Source: Mycobacterium bohemicum DSM 44277
GTDB taxonomy: Bacteria > Actinomycetota > Actinomycetes > Mycobacteriales > Mycobacteriaceae
Assembly (NCBI RefSeq): GCF_001053185.1
Contig: NZ_CSTD01000001.1
Location: 1,234,333 to 1,298,332, forward strand
Reading direction: 5' to 3'
DNA length: 64,000 nt
In this document: one piece after another, positions 53,026 to 62,118 of the stretch
Layout: each line of letters begins with the position of its first letter
Numbering within the stretch: position 1 is the first letter of the stretch
The notes under the pieces: model-generated
Databases searched by the model: none
Told to the model about the DNA's origin: nothing
What the model saw: the letters and a program-made list of their open reading frames with translations, nothing else
Position numbers and translations under genes: made by a program

Positions 53026-55191
53026 GTGACCGTGCGCCGGGCCGACAGCGTTAGCCCTACCGAAGAAGTGCGGCGCAAGCATCCGCCCCAGAAGGAATTT
53101 CGCCCGGACATCGAGGGCTTGCGCGCCGTCGCGGTGGTGGCCGTCGTCCTGTTCCACGCCCACGTGCCCGGTCTGAGCGGTGGGCTTGTCGGCGTGGACG
53201 TGTTCTTTATCATCTCGGGTTTTCTGATCACCGGACTGCTCTGGCGCGAGGCAAGCACCACCGGAACCGTCGGGTTGCGCCGCTTCTATGGGGCGCGGGC
53301 CCGCCGACTGCTCCCGGCGTCCGCCACGGTAGGCGTCGTCATCATGCTCGGCGCGGCCGCCCTGTCACCGGTATTGCAGTCCCGGAGCGTCTTCTATGAC
53401 GGCATTGCCAGCGCGTTGTACGTCAGTAACTACCGGTTCATGCTTCAGGGCGTCGACTATCTCGCCGATGCCCTACCGTCGCCGTTCCTGCACTACTGGT
53501 CGTTGGGCGTCGAGGAGCAGTTCTACCTGGTGTGGCCAGCCCTGATCATCGGCACGGCGTGGGTCATCCGGCATACGCGGCGACGCGCCGGAGCCCTGGC
53601 CGCCCCCTCGGAGCGCCCGTATCTGATCGTCCTGGCGCTCGTCGCGGCGCTGTCATTTGCGCTGTCACTCGTGTTCACTCGCGCGGTGCCCCCCGTGGCG
53701 TTCTTTTCGCTGCCCACCCGCGCCTGGGAGTTGGCCGTCGGCGGCCTGGTGGCCCTCACCGCCGGCCAGTGGCGCCGACTCCCGGCACTTGCCGCCGTGA
53801 TCGCGGGATGCGCAGGGCTGGGGCTGATCCTCCTAGCCTGCGTCCGGCTGGGCCCGGCGACGCCCTATCCAGGAACCGCCGCGCTGTTGCCCGTGCTGGG
53901 TGCGGCGGTGGTGATCGGCGCGGGCTGCGCCGCCCCCGCTCAGGGAATCGGACGTGTATTGGCAATGCGGCCGATGCGGGCGCTTGGCCGGGTGTCGTAC
54001 TCGTGGTACCTGTGGCACTGGCCGTTGCTGCAGGTGGTTCCACCGTCAGCGACCCATACCCTTTGGGTAAGGCTGACGGAGGTTTTGCTGTCCCTTGGGC
54101 TGGCCTTCTTTACTCTGCGTTTCATCGAGAATCCGGTGCGCTTCGCCGCTCCCCTGCGCCGGTCGGCCAACCGCAGTCTCGCCGTTGGCGGTGCGGCCAC
54201 CACAATCGCAGCCGCCGTCGGCGTGGCCCTCCTGGTATGGATGCCCGTGCCGGTCGGCCGCGGTCCTGCGGCTCCGGCGCTGACCGTCACCGCGGCGACT
54301 CCACCCACCGGTTCCAGCGTGGAGGCATACGACGCGGCGGTGCAGCATGTGTTCGCGGAGGTGCAGGCTGCGGTCGCAGCATCCGTCGGGCTGAAAGCCA
54401 TCCCTTCGAACCTCACCCCGCCGCTTGCCGGCGTAACCGCCGAAGTTAAGGCCTTGTATTTGGACGGCTGCCTTCGTAATTTGTTCGAAGTCGGCCAGCC
54501 CGAGTGCGCCAGCGGCGAACCCGCCTCAACCACGACGGTGGCTCTGGTCGGTGACTCGGATGCTGCGATGTGGAATCCTGCGTTCGTGGAGGTCGCCAAA
54601 CAGCGGCACTGGCGGCTGGAGACCATGACAAAGGCCGCATGTCCAATGCTCGACCTTCCCACCATCAACGGGGCCGTTGACCGGGCCTACACCGAGTGCG
54701 ACCAGTGGCGCGGTCAGATCACCGCACGGCTACAGACAGAGCGACCGCGGCTCGTTGTGCTGAGCATGAGGCGGGCATATCGGCAGTCCGGTATCACGTC
54801 CTACGACCCGGCGTGGATCGACGCCCTGAACCGCCTGGTGAAGAAGCTCCGCGGCAGCGGCGCGCAGGTGCTGGTCCTCGGGCCGATCCCGGATCCGCAG
54901 TCAATCGTGCCGGACTGCCTGGCCGACCACCTCGCCGACGCGACCGCCTGCACTCCGCCAACCTCGAAGGCGGTGAACCAGATCGGCATCGCCGCCGAAG
55001 CCGCGGCCACCAAAGCTGGCGGCGCACAATACTCGGACCTCACTGAGCTGTTCTGTACCCCCGATCGCTGCCCGGTCATCGTGGGCAACAGCCTGGTCTA
55101 CCTGGACGAGGCGCACCTGACGCGCGAATACTCCCGGCAACTGGCCCCGGTTATGGGGGCGCTGGCCGATCGCACGCTCGCCAGCGGTTGA
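53026..55191 (+). CDS. OafA-type acyltransferase 3 / SGNH fusion, copy 3 (721 aa)
   Basis: Same layout as the copy at 45768: FRPDIEGLRAVAV, DVFFIISGFLITG, YWSLGVEEQFYLVWP, then a periplasmic SGNH domain with GDSDA and DEAH. The nucleophile Ser and late His are kept, but the residue after Ser is Asp where copy 1 has His and copy 2 Asn, suggesting different substrates. Start GTG at 53026 by alignment with the paralogues. Convergent with the UDP-sugar operon 84 bp downstream. Confidence 0.9.
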   Translation: MTVRRADSVSPTEEVRRKHPPQKEFRPDIEGLRAVAVVAVVLFHAHVPGLSGGLVGVDVFFIISGFLITGLLWREASTTGTVGLRRFYGARARRLLPASATVGVVIMLGAAALSPVLQSRSVFYDGIASALYVSNYRFMLQGVDYLADALPSPFLHYWSLGVEEQFYLVWPALIIGTAWVIRHTRRRAGALAAPSERPYLIVLALVAALSFALSLVFTRAVPPVAFFSLPTRAWELAVGGLVALTAGQWRRLPALAAVIAGCAGLGLILLACVRLGPATPYPGTAALLPVLGAAVVIGAGCAAPAQGIGRVLAMRPMRALGRVSYSWYLWHWPLLQVVPPSATHTLWVRLTEVLLSLGLAFFTLRFIENPVRFAAPLRRSANRSLAVGGAATTIAAAVGVALLVWMPVPVGRGPAAPALTVTAATPPTGSSVEAYDAAVQHVFAEVQAAVAASVGLKAIPSNLTPPLAGVTAEVKALYLDGCLRNLFEVGQPECASGEPASTTTVALVGDSDAAMWNPAFVEVAKQRHWRLETMTKAACPMLDLPTINGAVDRAYTECDQWRGQITARLQTERPRLVVLSMRRAYRQSGITSYDPAWIDALNRLVKKLRGSGAQVLVLGPIPDPQSIVPDCLADHLADATACTPPTSKAVNQIGIAAEAAATKAGGAQYSDLTELFCTPDRCPVIVGNSLVYLDEAHLTREYSRQLAPVMGALADRTLASG

Positions 55192-55275
55192 CCTGGCGCG
55201 GCGCGTTGGGCGCGCTCCCGCACATGGTTCGCCTGATCACCACTGACTGCGGGTCACCCGGCTTGAGCGGCGGTC

Positions 55276-56277
55276 CTACGCTTCATCCCCAGCGGGCCCC
55301 TTGAGGTACCACGGATTGGCCCTCGCCCACTCGATGGTGCGGCGGATCCCTTCCTCGACATCGACCCGAAGCCGCCACCCCAACTCGCGCTGCGCCTTGG
55401 TCGAGTCCGGGATGCGACGGGGGATGTCCTCGTAGCGACCCCCGTATCGGGCGCCGGTGTCGACAGCTTCGGCGCTCGACACCGAGTCGACGTCCGCGAT
55501 CTTGATCGCCAGTGCGACGGCGTCGCGCATGGTGGTCTCGGTCATGCTGCCGATGTTGAAGGCCTCGCCGATCGCGGCGTCGCTGTCGGCCGCGAGCAGG
55601 GTGCCGGCGATGGCGTCGTCGACGTAGGTGAAACAGCGCGTCTGGTCACCCGAGTCGTACAGCAACGGCTGGCGACCATTGAGAATCCGGTGGATGCTCT
55701 GCGAAATCACGAAAATCGGATTCTGCCGGGGGCCATAGACATTGAAGTAGCGCACCACCGTCACCGGCAACCCGTAAGCGCTGTGCATCGCGAACACGAG
55801 ATGCTCGGCCATGGCCTTGCTGGTGCTGTAGCTCCACCGCGCCGTCCTCGTCGAACCGAGGACGCGGTCGTCGTCCTCGGCGAACGGTGGGTTGGGATTC
55901 TTCCCGAACACCTCGGAGGTGCTGGCGAACACCACGCGTGTTCCGTGCCGCCGACTCAGCTGCAGGACGTTGCGCGTGCCGATCACGTTGACGTCGAGTA
56001 CACCGAGCGGATCGTCGAGGTAGTTCTTGACACCGACGACGGCGGCCAGGTGAAAGACCGTGTCGACGCCGGGCGTCAGGGCTTTTTCCAGCGCGCTCAG
56101 GTCGGTGACGTCGCCTTGCACGAACCGGAAGTTGGGGTGCCGGTCAAAATCGATGCTGGTGTCCCGGGTGTTCTTGGCGAAGTCGAACACCGTGACGGAG
56201 TCTCCGCGGTCCAGCAGTGCGGAGACCAAATGCGATCCGATGAAGCCGTAGCCGCCCGTTACGACGACATTGGACAT
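55276..56277 (-). CDS. NAD-dependent SDR, UDP-glucuronate decarboxylase/epimerase-like
   Basis: 333 residues: TGGYGFIGSHL NAD site near residue 7, TSEVFG, catalytic YSTSK, RYFNVYGPRQNP, and the C-terminal RRIPDSTKAQRELGW. The RWSYSTSK segment and the RRxPD pattern are reminiscent of UXS/ArnA-type UDP-glucuronate decarboxylases; a 4-epimerase (UDP-GlcA to UDP-GalA) is the main alternative. It follows a nucleotide-sugar dehydrogenase by 39 nt on the same strand, so the pair probably makes a UDP-uronic acid and then a derived sugar such as UDP-xylose for glycosylation of the surface lipid. Confidence 0.82.
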   Translation of the reverse strand: MSNVVVTGGYGFIGSHLVSALLDRGDSVTVFDFAKNTRDTSIDFDRHPNFRFVQGDVTDLSALEKALTPGVDTVFHLAAVVGVKNYLDDPLGVLDVNVIGTRNVLQLSRRHGTRVVFASTSEVFGKNPNPPFAEDDDRVLGSTRTARWSYSTSKAMAEHLVFAMHSAYGLPVTVVRYFNVYGPRQNPIFVISQSIHRILNGRQPLLYDSGDQTRCFTYVDDAIAGTLLAADSDAAIGEAFNIGSMTETTMRDAVALAIKIADVDSVSSAEAVDTGARYGGRYEDIPRRIPDSTKAQRELGWRLRVDVEEGIRRTIEWARANPWYLKGPAGDEA

Positions 56278-56316
56278 ATTTGCTCTTTCGTTTGCTTTCG
56301 GCGGGCTATCGGCCGC

Positions 56317-57699
56317 TTATCGACCTATCCCCTTATAGACGAAGCCGGCGGCGCGCACCGCGGCCGGGTCGAAGCTGTTCCGTCCGTCGAGGAACACGCA
56401 CCCGGCGGCCGTCAGCTCCGCGAGCCGCACCAGTGGGATCTGGTGGAATTCCCGGTGCCCCGCCAGAACCACCAAGGCGTCGGCGTCCTTGGCCGCCGAC
56501 TCGATGTCGGGGGTCAGCGGGATCTTGGTCACCGTGTGGGCTTCCTCGTCCGGCACCCACGGGTCATGGATCGACAGCTGGCAGCCGGACTCCTCGAGCA
56601 TGTCGACGACGTACTTGGTGGGTGTGAGCCGGCAGTCGCCGGTGTTGTTCTTGAACGCGATGCCCAGCACCGCGATCTTGGTGGTTTCGATCGCCTTGCC
56701 CTGGTCGGCGAGCAGCTGCGTGAGCAGCCCGTAGGTGTAGGCCGGCATCGTGTCGTTGACGGTCCTCGACGTCCGCGGAATCGCCAGCTCCAACCCCACG
56801 GATTCGCCCAGATGGTTGACGAACCACGGGTCCTTTGTCAGGCAGTAGCCGCCGACGCCCATGCTCGGCCGCAGGATGTTGGCATCGCGCCCGCCCTTGG
56901 GCATCGTGTTGGCCGCCTCGATGACCTGGAGGGCGTCCATCCCGAGCCGGTCGCAGACCTTGGCCAGCTCGTTGGCCAGCGCGACGTTGAGGTCGACCCA
57001 CAAGTTGTCGGCAAGCTTGACCATTTCGGCGGTCCGCGGATCGTCGACCACCACAGAGTCCACTCCCAGCGCGTGGCGCCACAGGGTCGAGCAGGCGCGA
57101 GCGCTGCGCTCGTCGACGGCGCCGACCACCACGGGGATCGATGTCAGCTCGCGGATGGCCTGGCCTTCGGCGAGCCGCTCGGGGCAGAACGCCAACCCGA
57201 AGTCGACGCCGGCCCGCAGGCCCGAGACCTCCTCGAGGATCGGCCGGACGAGGGTTTCGGTGGTGTCGGGCGGCACGGTGCTCTTGAGGATGACCAGGTG
57301 GCCGGAACGCAGGTGCTGCCCCACGGCCTTCGCCGCCGCCTTGATGTCGTCGACGATCGGCTCGAAGTCCGGGCCGAGCGGCGTGCCGACGGTCACGATG
57401 ACGAAGTCATTGTCGGCCAGCGCGCCGAAATCGGTGGTGGCGCGAAGCCGGCCGACTCGCACGCTGTTGGACACCAGTTCGCCAAGGCCCGGCTCCGGCA
57501 CGGTGCTCTTGCCCAGGTTGATCTCGTCGACGACGCTCTGCCGCACGTCGATCCCCGTCACGGGCCAGCCGCGGTCGGCCAGCACGGCGCCGATCACGGT
57601 GCCGATGTAGCCGAAGCCCACCACCGCGATGCCCGAGCGCATGCCTCGCACCAGGAGGTCGACCTCAGCATCGCTGCGTCCGAACACGCCTTGAGCCAT
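56317..57699 (-). CDS. Nucleotide-sugar dehydrogenase (UDP-glucose/UDP-HexNAc 6-dehydrogenase family)
   Basis: Oxidises C6 of an NDP-sugar to a carboxylate with two NAD+. N-terminal Rossmann VVGFGYIG, TVGTPLG, the KSTVPP and CPERLAEGQA motifs, catalytic Cys in GGYCLTKDPWF, and a C-terminal UDP-binding domain (LGIAFKNNTGD). The GGxCxxxDPWF and CPER patterns are nearer WecC/TviB than classical Ugd, so the substrate could be UDP-glucose or a UDP-HexNAc. The start is uncertain: ATG 57699 (460 aa) is used; ATG 57642 (441 aa) directly precedes the Rossmann strand but has a poorly placed ribosome binding site. First gene of a two-gene operon. Confidence 0.85.
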   Translation of the reverse strand: MAQGVFGRSDAEVDLLVRGMRSGIAVVGFGYIGTVIGAVLADRGWPVTGIDVRQSVVDEINLGKSTVPEPGLGELVSNSVRVGRLRATTDFGALADNDFVIVTVGTPLGPDFEPIVDDIKAAAKAVGQHLRSGHLVILKSTVPPDTTETLVRPILEEVSGLRAGVDFGLAFCPERLAEGQAIRELTSIPVVVGAVDERSARACSTLWRHALGVDSVVVDDPRTAEMVKLADNLWVDLNVALANELAKVCDRLGMDALQVIEAANTMPKGGRDANILRPSMGVGGYCLTKDPWFVNHLGESVGLELAIPRTSRTVNDTMPAYTYGLLTQLLADQGKAIETTKIAVLGIAFKNNTGDCRLTPTKYVVDMLEESGCQLSIHDPWVPDEEAHTVTKIPLTPDIESAAKDADALVVLAGHREFHQIPLVRLAELTAAGCVFLDGRNSFDPAAVRAAGFVYKGIGR

Positions 57700-57892
57700 C
57701 GCGGAACCCAGCCCTTCAGTCCCCCGTGCCCTTTCCGTGAATCGAAAGCGGCGACCTCCCACCCCCGCTGACCCGTCCGGAGTCTAATCCAACACCCATC
57801 CAATAGGCCTGGAATCCCCAAGTTTCGGTTGGGCGCCCGACGCGACCGGGTCGTTGTCACCCGAAGGGCCACCGGGCGAAGGGACGAGGAGT

Positions 57893-58897
57893 TCAGGACG
57901 GCTGACGGAGCGGAAGTCCGGCAGCGCGGTAGATCGCATCGACGACGGTCATGTTCTCGATCGCGCTTTGCGGCGTTGTCTTCACCGGTTCCCCGCGCAG
58001 CACCGCCCCGGCGAAAGCGTCGAGCTGATACGAGTAGGCAGAGCGCCGCGGGAAGCGCTCCACCCGCTTTCCGTCGGCCGAGCGGACGGAGAGCCGCGGC
58101 AGGAGGTGGGGCGCCGCCGGGCTGAGGTAACGCAGCTGCCCGCGCCCGCCAACTATCTTGGCGCTCGCCCGGAACAGATCGGACGACCACTGCGCGCAGT
58201 GCAGCCGGCCCGTGTGCCCGCCGGCAAACCGCAACTCGGCCGTCGCGGCCCGGTCCACCTGGGGACCGCCCAGCTTGGCCCGTGCCGAAACGACTTCGGG
58301 GGTCGAACCGCCGAACGCTCGAAGCATGTCGGCCAGATAAACGCCGGTGTTCATGACCGCACCGCCGGCGAGGGAGTAGTCATAGGCGTTGGGGTTGGAG
58401 CGCCTTGGCAGTAACGCGCAGACGGCAATCTCCACCCGCTCCAGGTTGCCCAGCTCTCCCGACGCGATGATCTGCTCGACGCGCGCAGTCAACGGGTGGT
58501 AGCGATACTGCAGCGCCTCCATCACCACCCGGTCCGATTTGGCGACCAGATCGGCGACCTCGCGGGCCTCGGCGGCATTGGCGGTGAACGGCTTCTGGCA
58601 CAGCACGTGCTTGCCCGCGTCCAGCGCGGCCCGGGTCCACCTGCCGTGCGCGCTTGTGGGCAGCAGGTTGTAGACCGCGTCCAGGTCGGGATCGGCGATC
58701 AGCGCCGCGTAGTCGTCATGCACCCGGACGATGCCGTGTTCGGCGGCGAAAACTCGCGCGCGGGAGACGTTGCGTGAGGCCACCGCGGCCACCACGACGT
58801 CAGTGTTTTCCCTCGCCGGGTTGAGGAGCGTCATCGGCGCCCAGTGCGACGCGCCCAGGACGCCGATCCGCACCGGGGCGGCCCCGCGTCCAGGCAT
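57893..58897 (-). CDS. Gfo/Idh/MocA-family oxidoreductase, copy 1, with altered catalytic motifs
   Basis: 334 residues. N-terminal NAD(P) domain (RIGVLGASHW near residue 10) and C-terminal domain with YRYHP. The family's EKP motif, whose Lys is catalytic, reads QKP here (CQKPFT near residue 100), and the conserved Asp of GGALMDxGxY is Asn (GGAVMNTGVY). Paralogue 2 at 61062 keeps EKP and Asp. Family members oxidise or reduce sugar hydroxyls. Activity may be changed or lost. The ATG at 58897 lies 7 nt after a TAGCAT -10 box, suggesting a leaderless transcript. Confidence 0.85.
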   Translation of the reverse strand: MPGRGAAPVRIGVLGASHWAPMTLLNPARENTDVVVAAVASRNVSRARVFAAEHGIVRVHDDYAALIADPDLDAVYNLLPTSAHGRWTRAALDAGKHVLCQKPFTANAAEAREVADLVAKSDRVVMEALQYRYHPLTARVEQIIASGELGNLERVEIAVCALLPRRSNPNAYDYSLAGGAVMNTGVYLADMLRAFGGSTPEVVSARAKLGGPQVDRAATAELRFAGGHTGRLHCAQWSSDLFRASAKIVGGRGQLRYLSPAAPHLLPRLSVRSADGKRVERFPRRSAYSYQLDAFAGAVLRGEPVKTTPQSAIENMTVVDAIYRAAGLPLRQPS

Positions 58898-58904
58898 GGG
58901 GGCG

Positions 58905-58910
58905 ATGCTA
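58905..58910 (-). promoter_or_regulatory. Leaderless promoter -10 box for Gfo/Idh copy 1
   Basis: TAGCAT (TANNNT) with a 7-nt gap to the ATG, so the predicted transcription start is the start codon itself. The surrounding TGCTAGCATC is repeated before paralogue 2. Confidence 0.55.
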
Positions 58911-59131
58911 GCAGTCGGCCCTGGTCAATCCGGAGATACGAGCGAGGCTCGGGTGGTGCGGTTGTGGCGCGGCGAACACCCGCGTGCCACCGAGATGGCC
59001 GAGATGCCCGGCGGGAAGATCGGATGCGACCCCGACGGCGTTCACAGGTCGGCTACCGGGACCGGATGCTACGATCCCGATTCGCCCGGACCGGGCAAGG
59101 ATTGGGGCGTCATCCCAGCTGAGGAGCTCGA

Positions 59132-61023
59132 TTGGCGGACGGCGATTCGAGTGCGCGCGCGACCGAACGCGTCGTGTGGGACGTGATCGTCGTGGGCACC
59201 GGCATGGGCGGCGGAATGCTGGGCTACTCGCTGGCCCGCTCGGGCCGGCGGGTGCTATTCGTCGAGAAAGGACGATCGACCCTGCCCGGGACGCCGGGAA
59301 CCATCCGTGACGCGATGCCCGAACTGGCCGAACCGAGGGCGGCCCGTTCCGCGGGGGCGTACTACGACGCCCTGGCCCGCGCCGGGCGCACCACCGACGA
59401 GATCGAAGACATCAGCGGGCGCTTCCCCAAGCGCTTCGTGCCGTTCATCGGTGCCGGCACCGGCGGCTCCTCGGCCCTCTACGGCATGGTCTGCGAACGC
59501 TTCTTCGCCCAAGACTTCACCCCCCGCCAAAACTTCCGCGACCCCGGCGACTCCACCGTGCCCGAGGCCTGGCCGATCACCTACGACCAGCTCAGCCCCT
59601 GGTACGCCCAAGCCGAAAAACAGCTCGGCGTGCGCGGCGCACCACCGACGAGATCGAAGACATCAGCGGGCGCTTCCCCAAGCGCTTCGTGCCGTTCATC
59701 GGTGCCGGCACCGGCGGCTCCTCGGCCCTCTACGGCATGGTCTGCGAACGCTTCTTCGCCCAAGACTTCACCCCCCGCCAAAACTTCCGCGACCCCGGCG
59801 ACTCCACCGTGCCCGAGGCCTGGCCGATCACCTACGACCAGCTCAGCCCCTGGTACGCCCAAGCCGAAAAACAGCTCGGCGTGCGCGGCGCGCCCGACCC
59901 TCTGCGCCCCGAATCCGCCGCCGTCGGGCTGCCCCCGGCACCGCCTTTTTCGGCGGACAACCAGCCGCTGGTCAACTACCTGACCGGCCGCGGACTGCAC
60001 CCCTACCACCTGCCGATGGCCTGCGACTACACCGACGACTGTGCCACCTGCCAAACCTATCTGTGTGCCCGGTCGTGCAAGAACGACGCCGCCCGCAACG
60101 GCGTGCTGCCCGCAGTAACCGAGCACGGCGCCCACCTGTTGCCCGAATGCCGCGTCGTGCGCCTCGAGGCCGACCGCACCAAGGTCACCCAGGTGATCGC
60201 CCAGCATCACGGCGACATGCTGGCCCTCAAGGCCAAGGTGGTGGTGCTGGCCGCCGGAGCCCTGGCCACCCCGGTGCTGCTGCTCAACTCCCGATCGGGG
60301 GACTGGCCACGCGGACTCGCCAACGGCTCGGACTATGTGGGCCGCAATCTGATGCGCCATTTGCTGGACCCGATCGAGGTGTGGCCGCACCCCAACCACC
60401 GGACCGACGCCGCGAACAAGGAGATCGGGCTCAACGACTTCTATTTCATTGAGGGACAGAAACACGGCACCCTGCAATCGTTCGGCGCGATACCGCCGAT
60501 GCAGTGGCTGACCAACCGCCCCGACTGGCGGGGCAGGGCGCTGCGCGCGATGAGCCCCGCGGTGCGCCAGATCTACACGCGGTTCTTCACCGGCGGACTG
60601 GTGCTGGCCGCGATGACGGAAGACCTGCCTTATTTGGACAATCGCGTCCTGCCCTACGACCGGCCCAGCCTGGACGGCCGCCAGCGGCTACGCATGCAGT
60701 ATCGCTTGCACCCCAGCGAGATCCAACGTCGCGCGGCCTTCTTGCGGCAGCTCAAAGACGTGTTGAAGCCGTTCCGCCACATGCCCGTCGGGAGCGGTGA
60801 AGCCAATGCGAACCTGGGTCACGCCTGCGGCACGTGTCGCTTTGGCGCCGATCCCAAAACCAGCGTGCTGGACCCGCACAACCGGGCACACGAAGTCGAC
60901 AACCTCTACGTGGTGGACACCTCGTTCTTTCCCTCGAGCGCCGGTTTGAACCCCAGCTTGACCGTCGCGGCCAACGCCCTGCGGGTGGCCGACCACCTGA
61001 ACCAGGCGCATTTCGCCGCCTGA
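59132..61023 (+). pseudogene. GMC-family FAD oxidoreductase interrupted by a 251-bp tandem duplication
   Basis: Glucose-methanol-choline-type flavoprotein. FAD site VIVVGTGMGGG near residue 18, central GAGTGGSSALYG, a Cys-rich stretch (CDYTDDCATCQTYLC), and C-terminal HACGTCRFG, DTSFFPSSAG and NPSLT. A 251-bp block (59385-59635) is repeated immediately (59636-59886), shifting the frame; the first frame ends at 59983 and the second runs to 61023. Removing one copy leaves exactly 547 codons. TTG start at 59132 with GAGGAG at 59121-59126. If intact it would oxidise an alcohol or sugar hydroxyl, possibly with the flanking Gfo/Idh enzymes. Confidence 0.85.
59385..59886 (+). repeat. 251-bp perfect tandem duplication in the GMC oxidoreductase gene
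   Basis: 59385-59635 and 59636-59886 are identical as read. The junction carries a 5-base GGCGC shared by both ends of the unit, the footprint of slippage or microhomology-mediated duplication. 251 is not divisible by three. Confidence 0.92.
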
Positions 61024-61032
61024 CCCGGTCGA

Positions 61033-61049
61033 TCGCCCGCTCTGGGCGA
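61033..61049. terminator. Hairpin between convergent GMC and Gfo/Idh genes
   Basis: TCGCCC-GCTCT-GGGCGA, perfect 6-bp stem with 5-nt loop, centred in the 38-bp convergent gap. Possible bidirectional terminator; no T tract. Confidence 0.4.
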
Positions 61050-61061
61050 ACGGACGGCCGG

Positions 61062-62054
61062 TTAGGCCGGCATCCGAATCGACAGGCCGGCAGCGCGATA
61101 CATCGCGTCGATCACGGTCATGTTCTCGACCGCTTCTTCCGGTGTCGTCCGCACCGGTTCACCGCGCAGCACGGCCGCGGCGAAGGCGTCGAGCTGATAG
61201 GCGTAGGTTGAGCGCGCCGACGTGAAGTTCTCCGCACGCTTGCCGGTAGTGGAGCGGACCGAAAACCGCTGGAACGGTATCAGCGGATGGAGCCGCAGCT
61301 CGCCGCGGTCGCCGACCACCCTTACCGTGAGGCGCGGTAGATCGGTCGACCACATCGCACAGTGGATCCGACCGGTGTGCCCGTCGGCGAAGCGCAATTC
61401 GGCCGTCATGGCCCGGTCCACCTCGGGCCCGCGCAGTTTCGCCTGCGCCGAAACGACTTTCGGCGTCGAGCCGCCGAACCTGCGCACCATGTCGACCGCA
61501 TAACATCCGAGGTCCATGAGCGCGCCGCCACCGAGGGCGTAGTTGTAGCGGTTGTGCGAGAACTTCGGCATCCAGAAGCACCAGTTCCCCTCGACCCGCT
61601 CCAGCTTGCCCAGCTCCCCCGACGCGATGATCTCGTCGACCCGCAAAGCGCAGGGGTGGTAGCGGTAATGAAAAGCCTCCATCACCACTCGGTCTGACTT
61701 CGCGGCCAGTTCGGCGAGCTCGCGGGCCTCGGCGGCGTTGGCGGTGAAAGGCTTTTCGCACAGCACGTGCTTGCCGGCGTCCAGCGCAGCCCGAGTCCAC
61801 CTGCCGTGCAAGGCGGTTGGCAACGGGTTGTAGACCGCGTCCACCTCCGGATCGGCGATCAGCGCCTCGTAACTGTCGTGCACCCGCGCGATGCCGTGTT
61901 GGGCGGCAAAGGCTTGAGCACGCGACACGTCGCGTGCGGCGACCGCGGCCACCACGACTTCAGCGTTCCCCTGAGCGGGCTTGATCAGCGCCGCCGGCGT
62001 GATGCGGGCTGCCCCCAGAATGCCGATCCGCACCGGGGCGCCGCCTCCAACCAT
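61062..62054 (-). CDS. Gfo/Idh/MocA-family oxidoreductase, copy 2
   Basis: 330 residues, paralogue of the gene at 57893 but with intact motifs: RIGILGAARI nucleotide site, CEKPFTANAAEA with catalytic Lys, YRYHP, and GGGALMDLGCY. Likely NAD(P)-dependent oxidation or reduction of a sugar. The ATG at 62054 is chosen because it aligns with the paralogue start and lies 7 nt after TAGCAT; the frame is open upstream but that extension overlaps the divergent GT4 start. Convergent with the GMC gene. Confidence 0.87.
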   Translation of the reverse strand: MVGGGAPVRIGILGAARITPAALIKPAQGNAEVVVAAVAARDVSRAQAFAAQHGIARVHDSYEALIADPEVDAVYNPLPTALHGRWTRAALDAGKHVLCEKPFTANAAEARELAELAAKSDRVVMEAFHYRYHPCALRVDEIIASGELGKLERVEGNWCFWMPKFSHNRYNYALGGGALMDLGCYAVDMVRRFGGSTPKVVSAQAKLRGPEVDRAMTAELRFADGHTGRIHCAMWSTDLPRLTVRVVGDRGELRLHPLIPFQRFSVRSTTGKRAENFTSARSTYAYQLDAFAAAVLRGEPVRTTPEEAVENMTVIDAMYRAAGLSIRMPA

Positions 62055-62061
62055 GGCCGGG

Positions 62062-62067
62062 ATGCTA
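62062..62067 (-). promoter_or_regulatory. Leaderless promoter -10 box for Gfo/Idh copy 2
   Basis: TAGCAT with a 7-nt gap to the ATG at 62054, same geometry as at 58905. The divergent GT4 gene starts only 64 bp away, so this is a compact two-way promoter region. Confidence 0.55.
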
Positions 62068-62118
62068 GCACCCGACCCAGTGCCGCTCGTGTGGCGCGCG
62101 GTTGGGCATACTGTCGCA

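Noticed and set aside
55201..55215. GCGCG-TTGGG-CGCGC hairpin after acyltransferase copy 3
   Set aside because: Only a 5-bp stem in GC-rich DNA where such pairs arise by chance; not strong enough to call a terminator.
34566..57699. Plain lipooligosaccharide (LOS) locus
   Set aside because: A FAAL-PKS plus acyltransferases and GTs fits LOS, but the NRPS operon and shared leaders tie the region to a peptide-containing lipid. I cannot exclude that the right half serves a second, non-peptide lipid.
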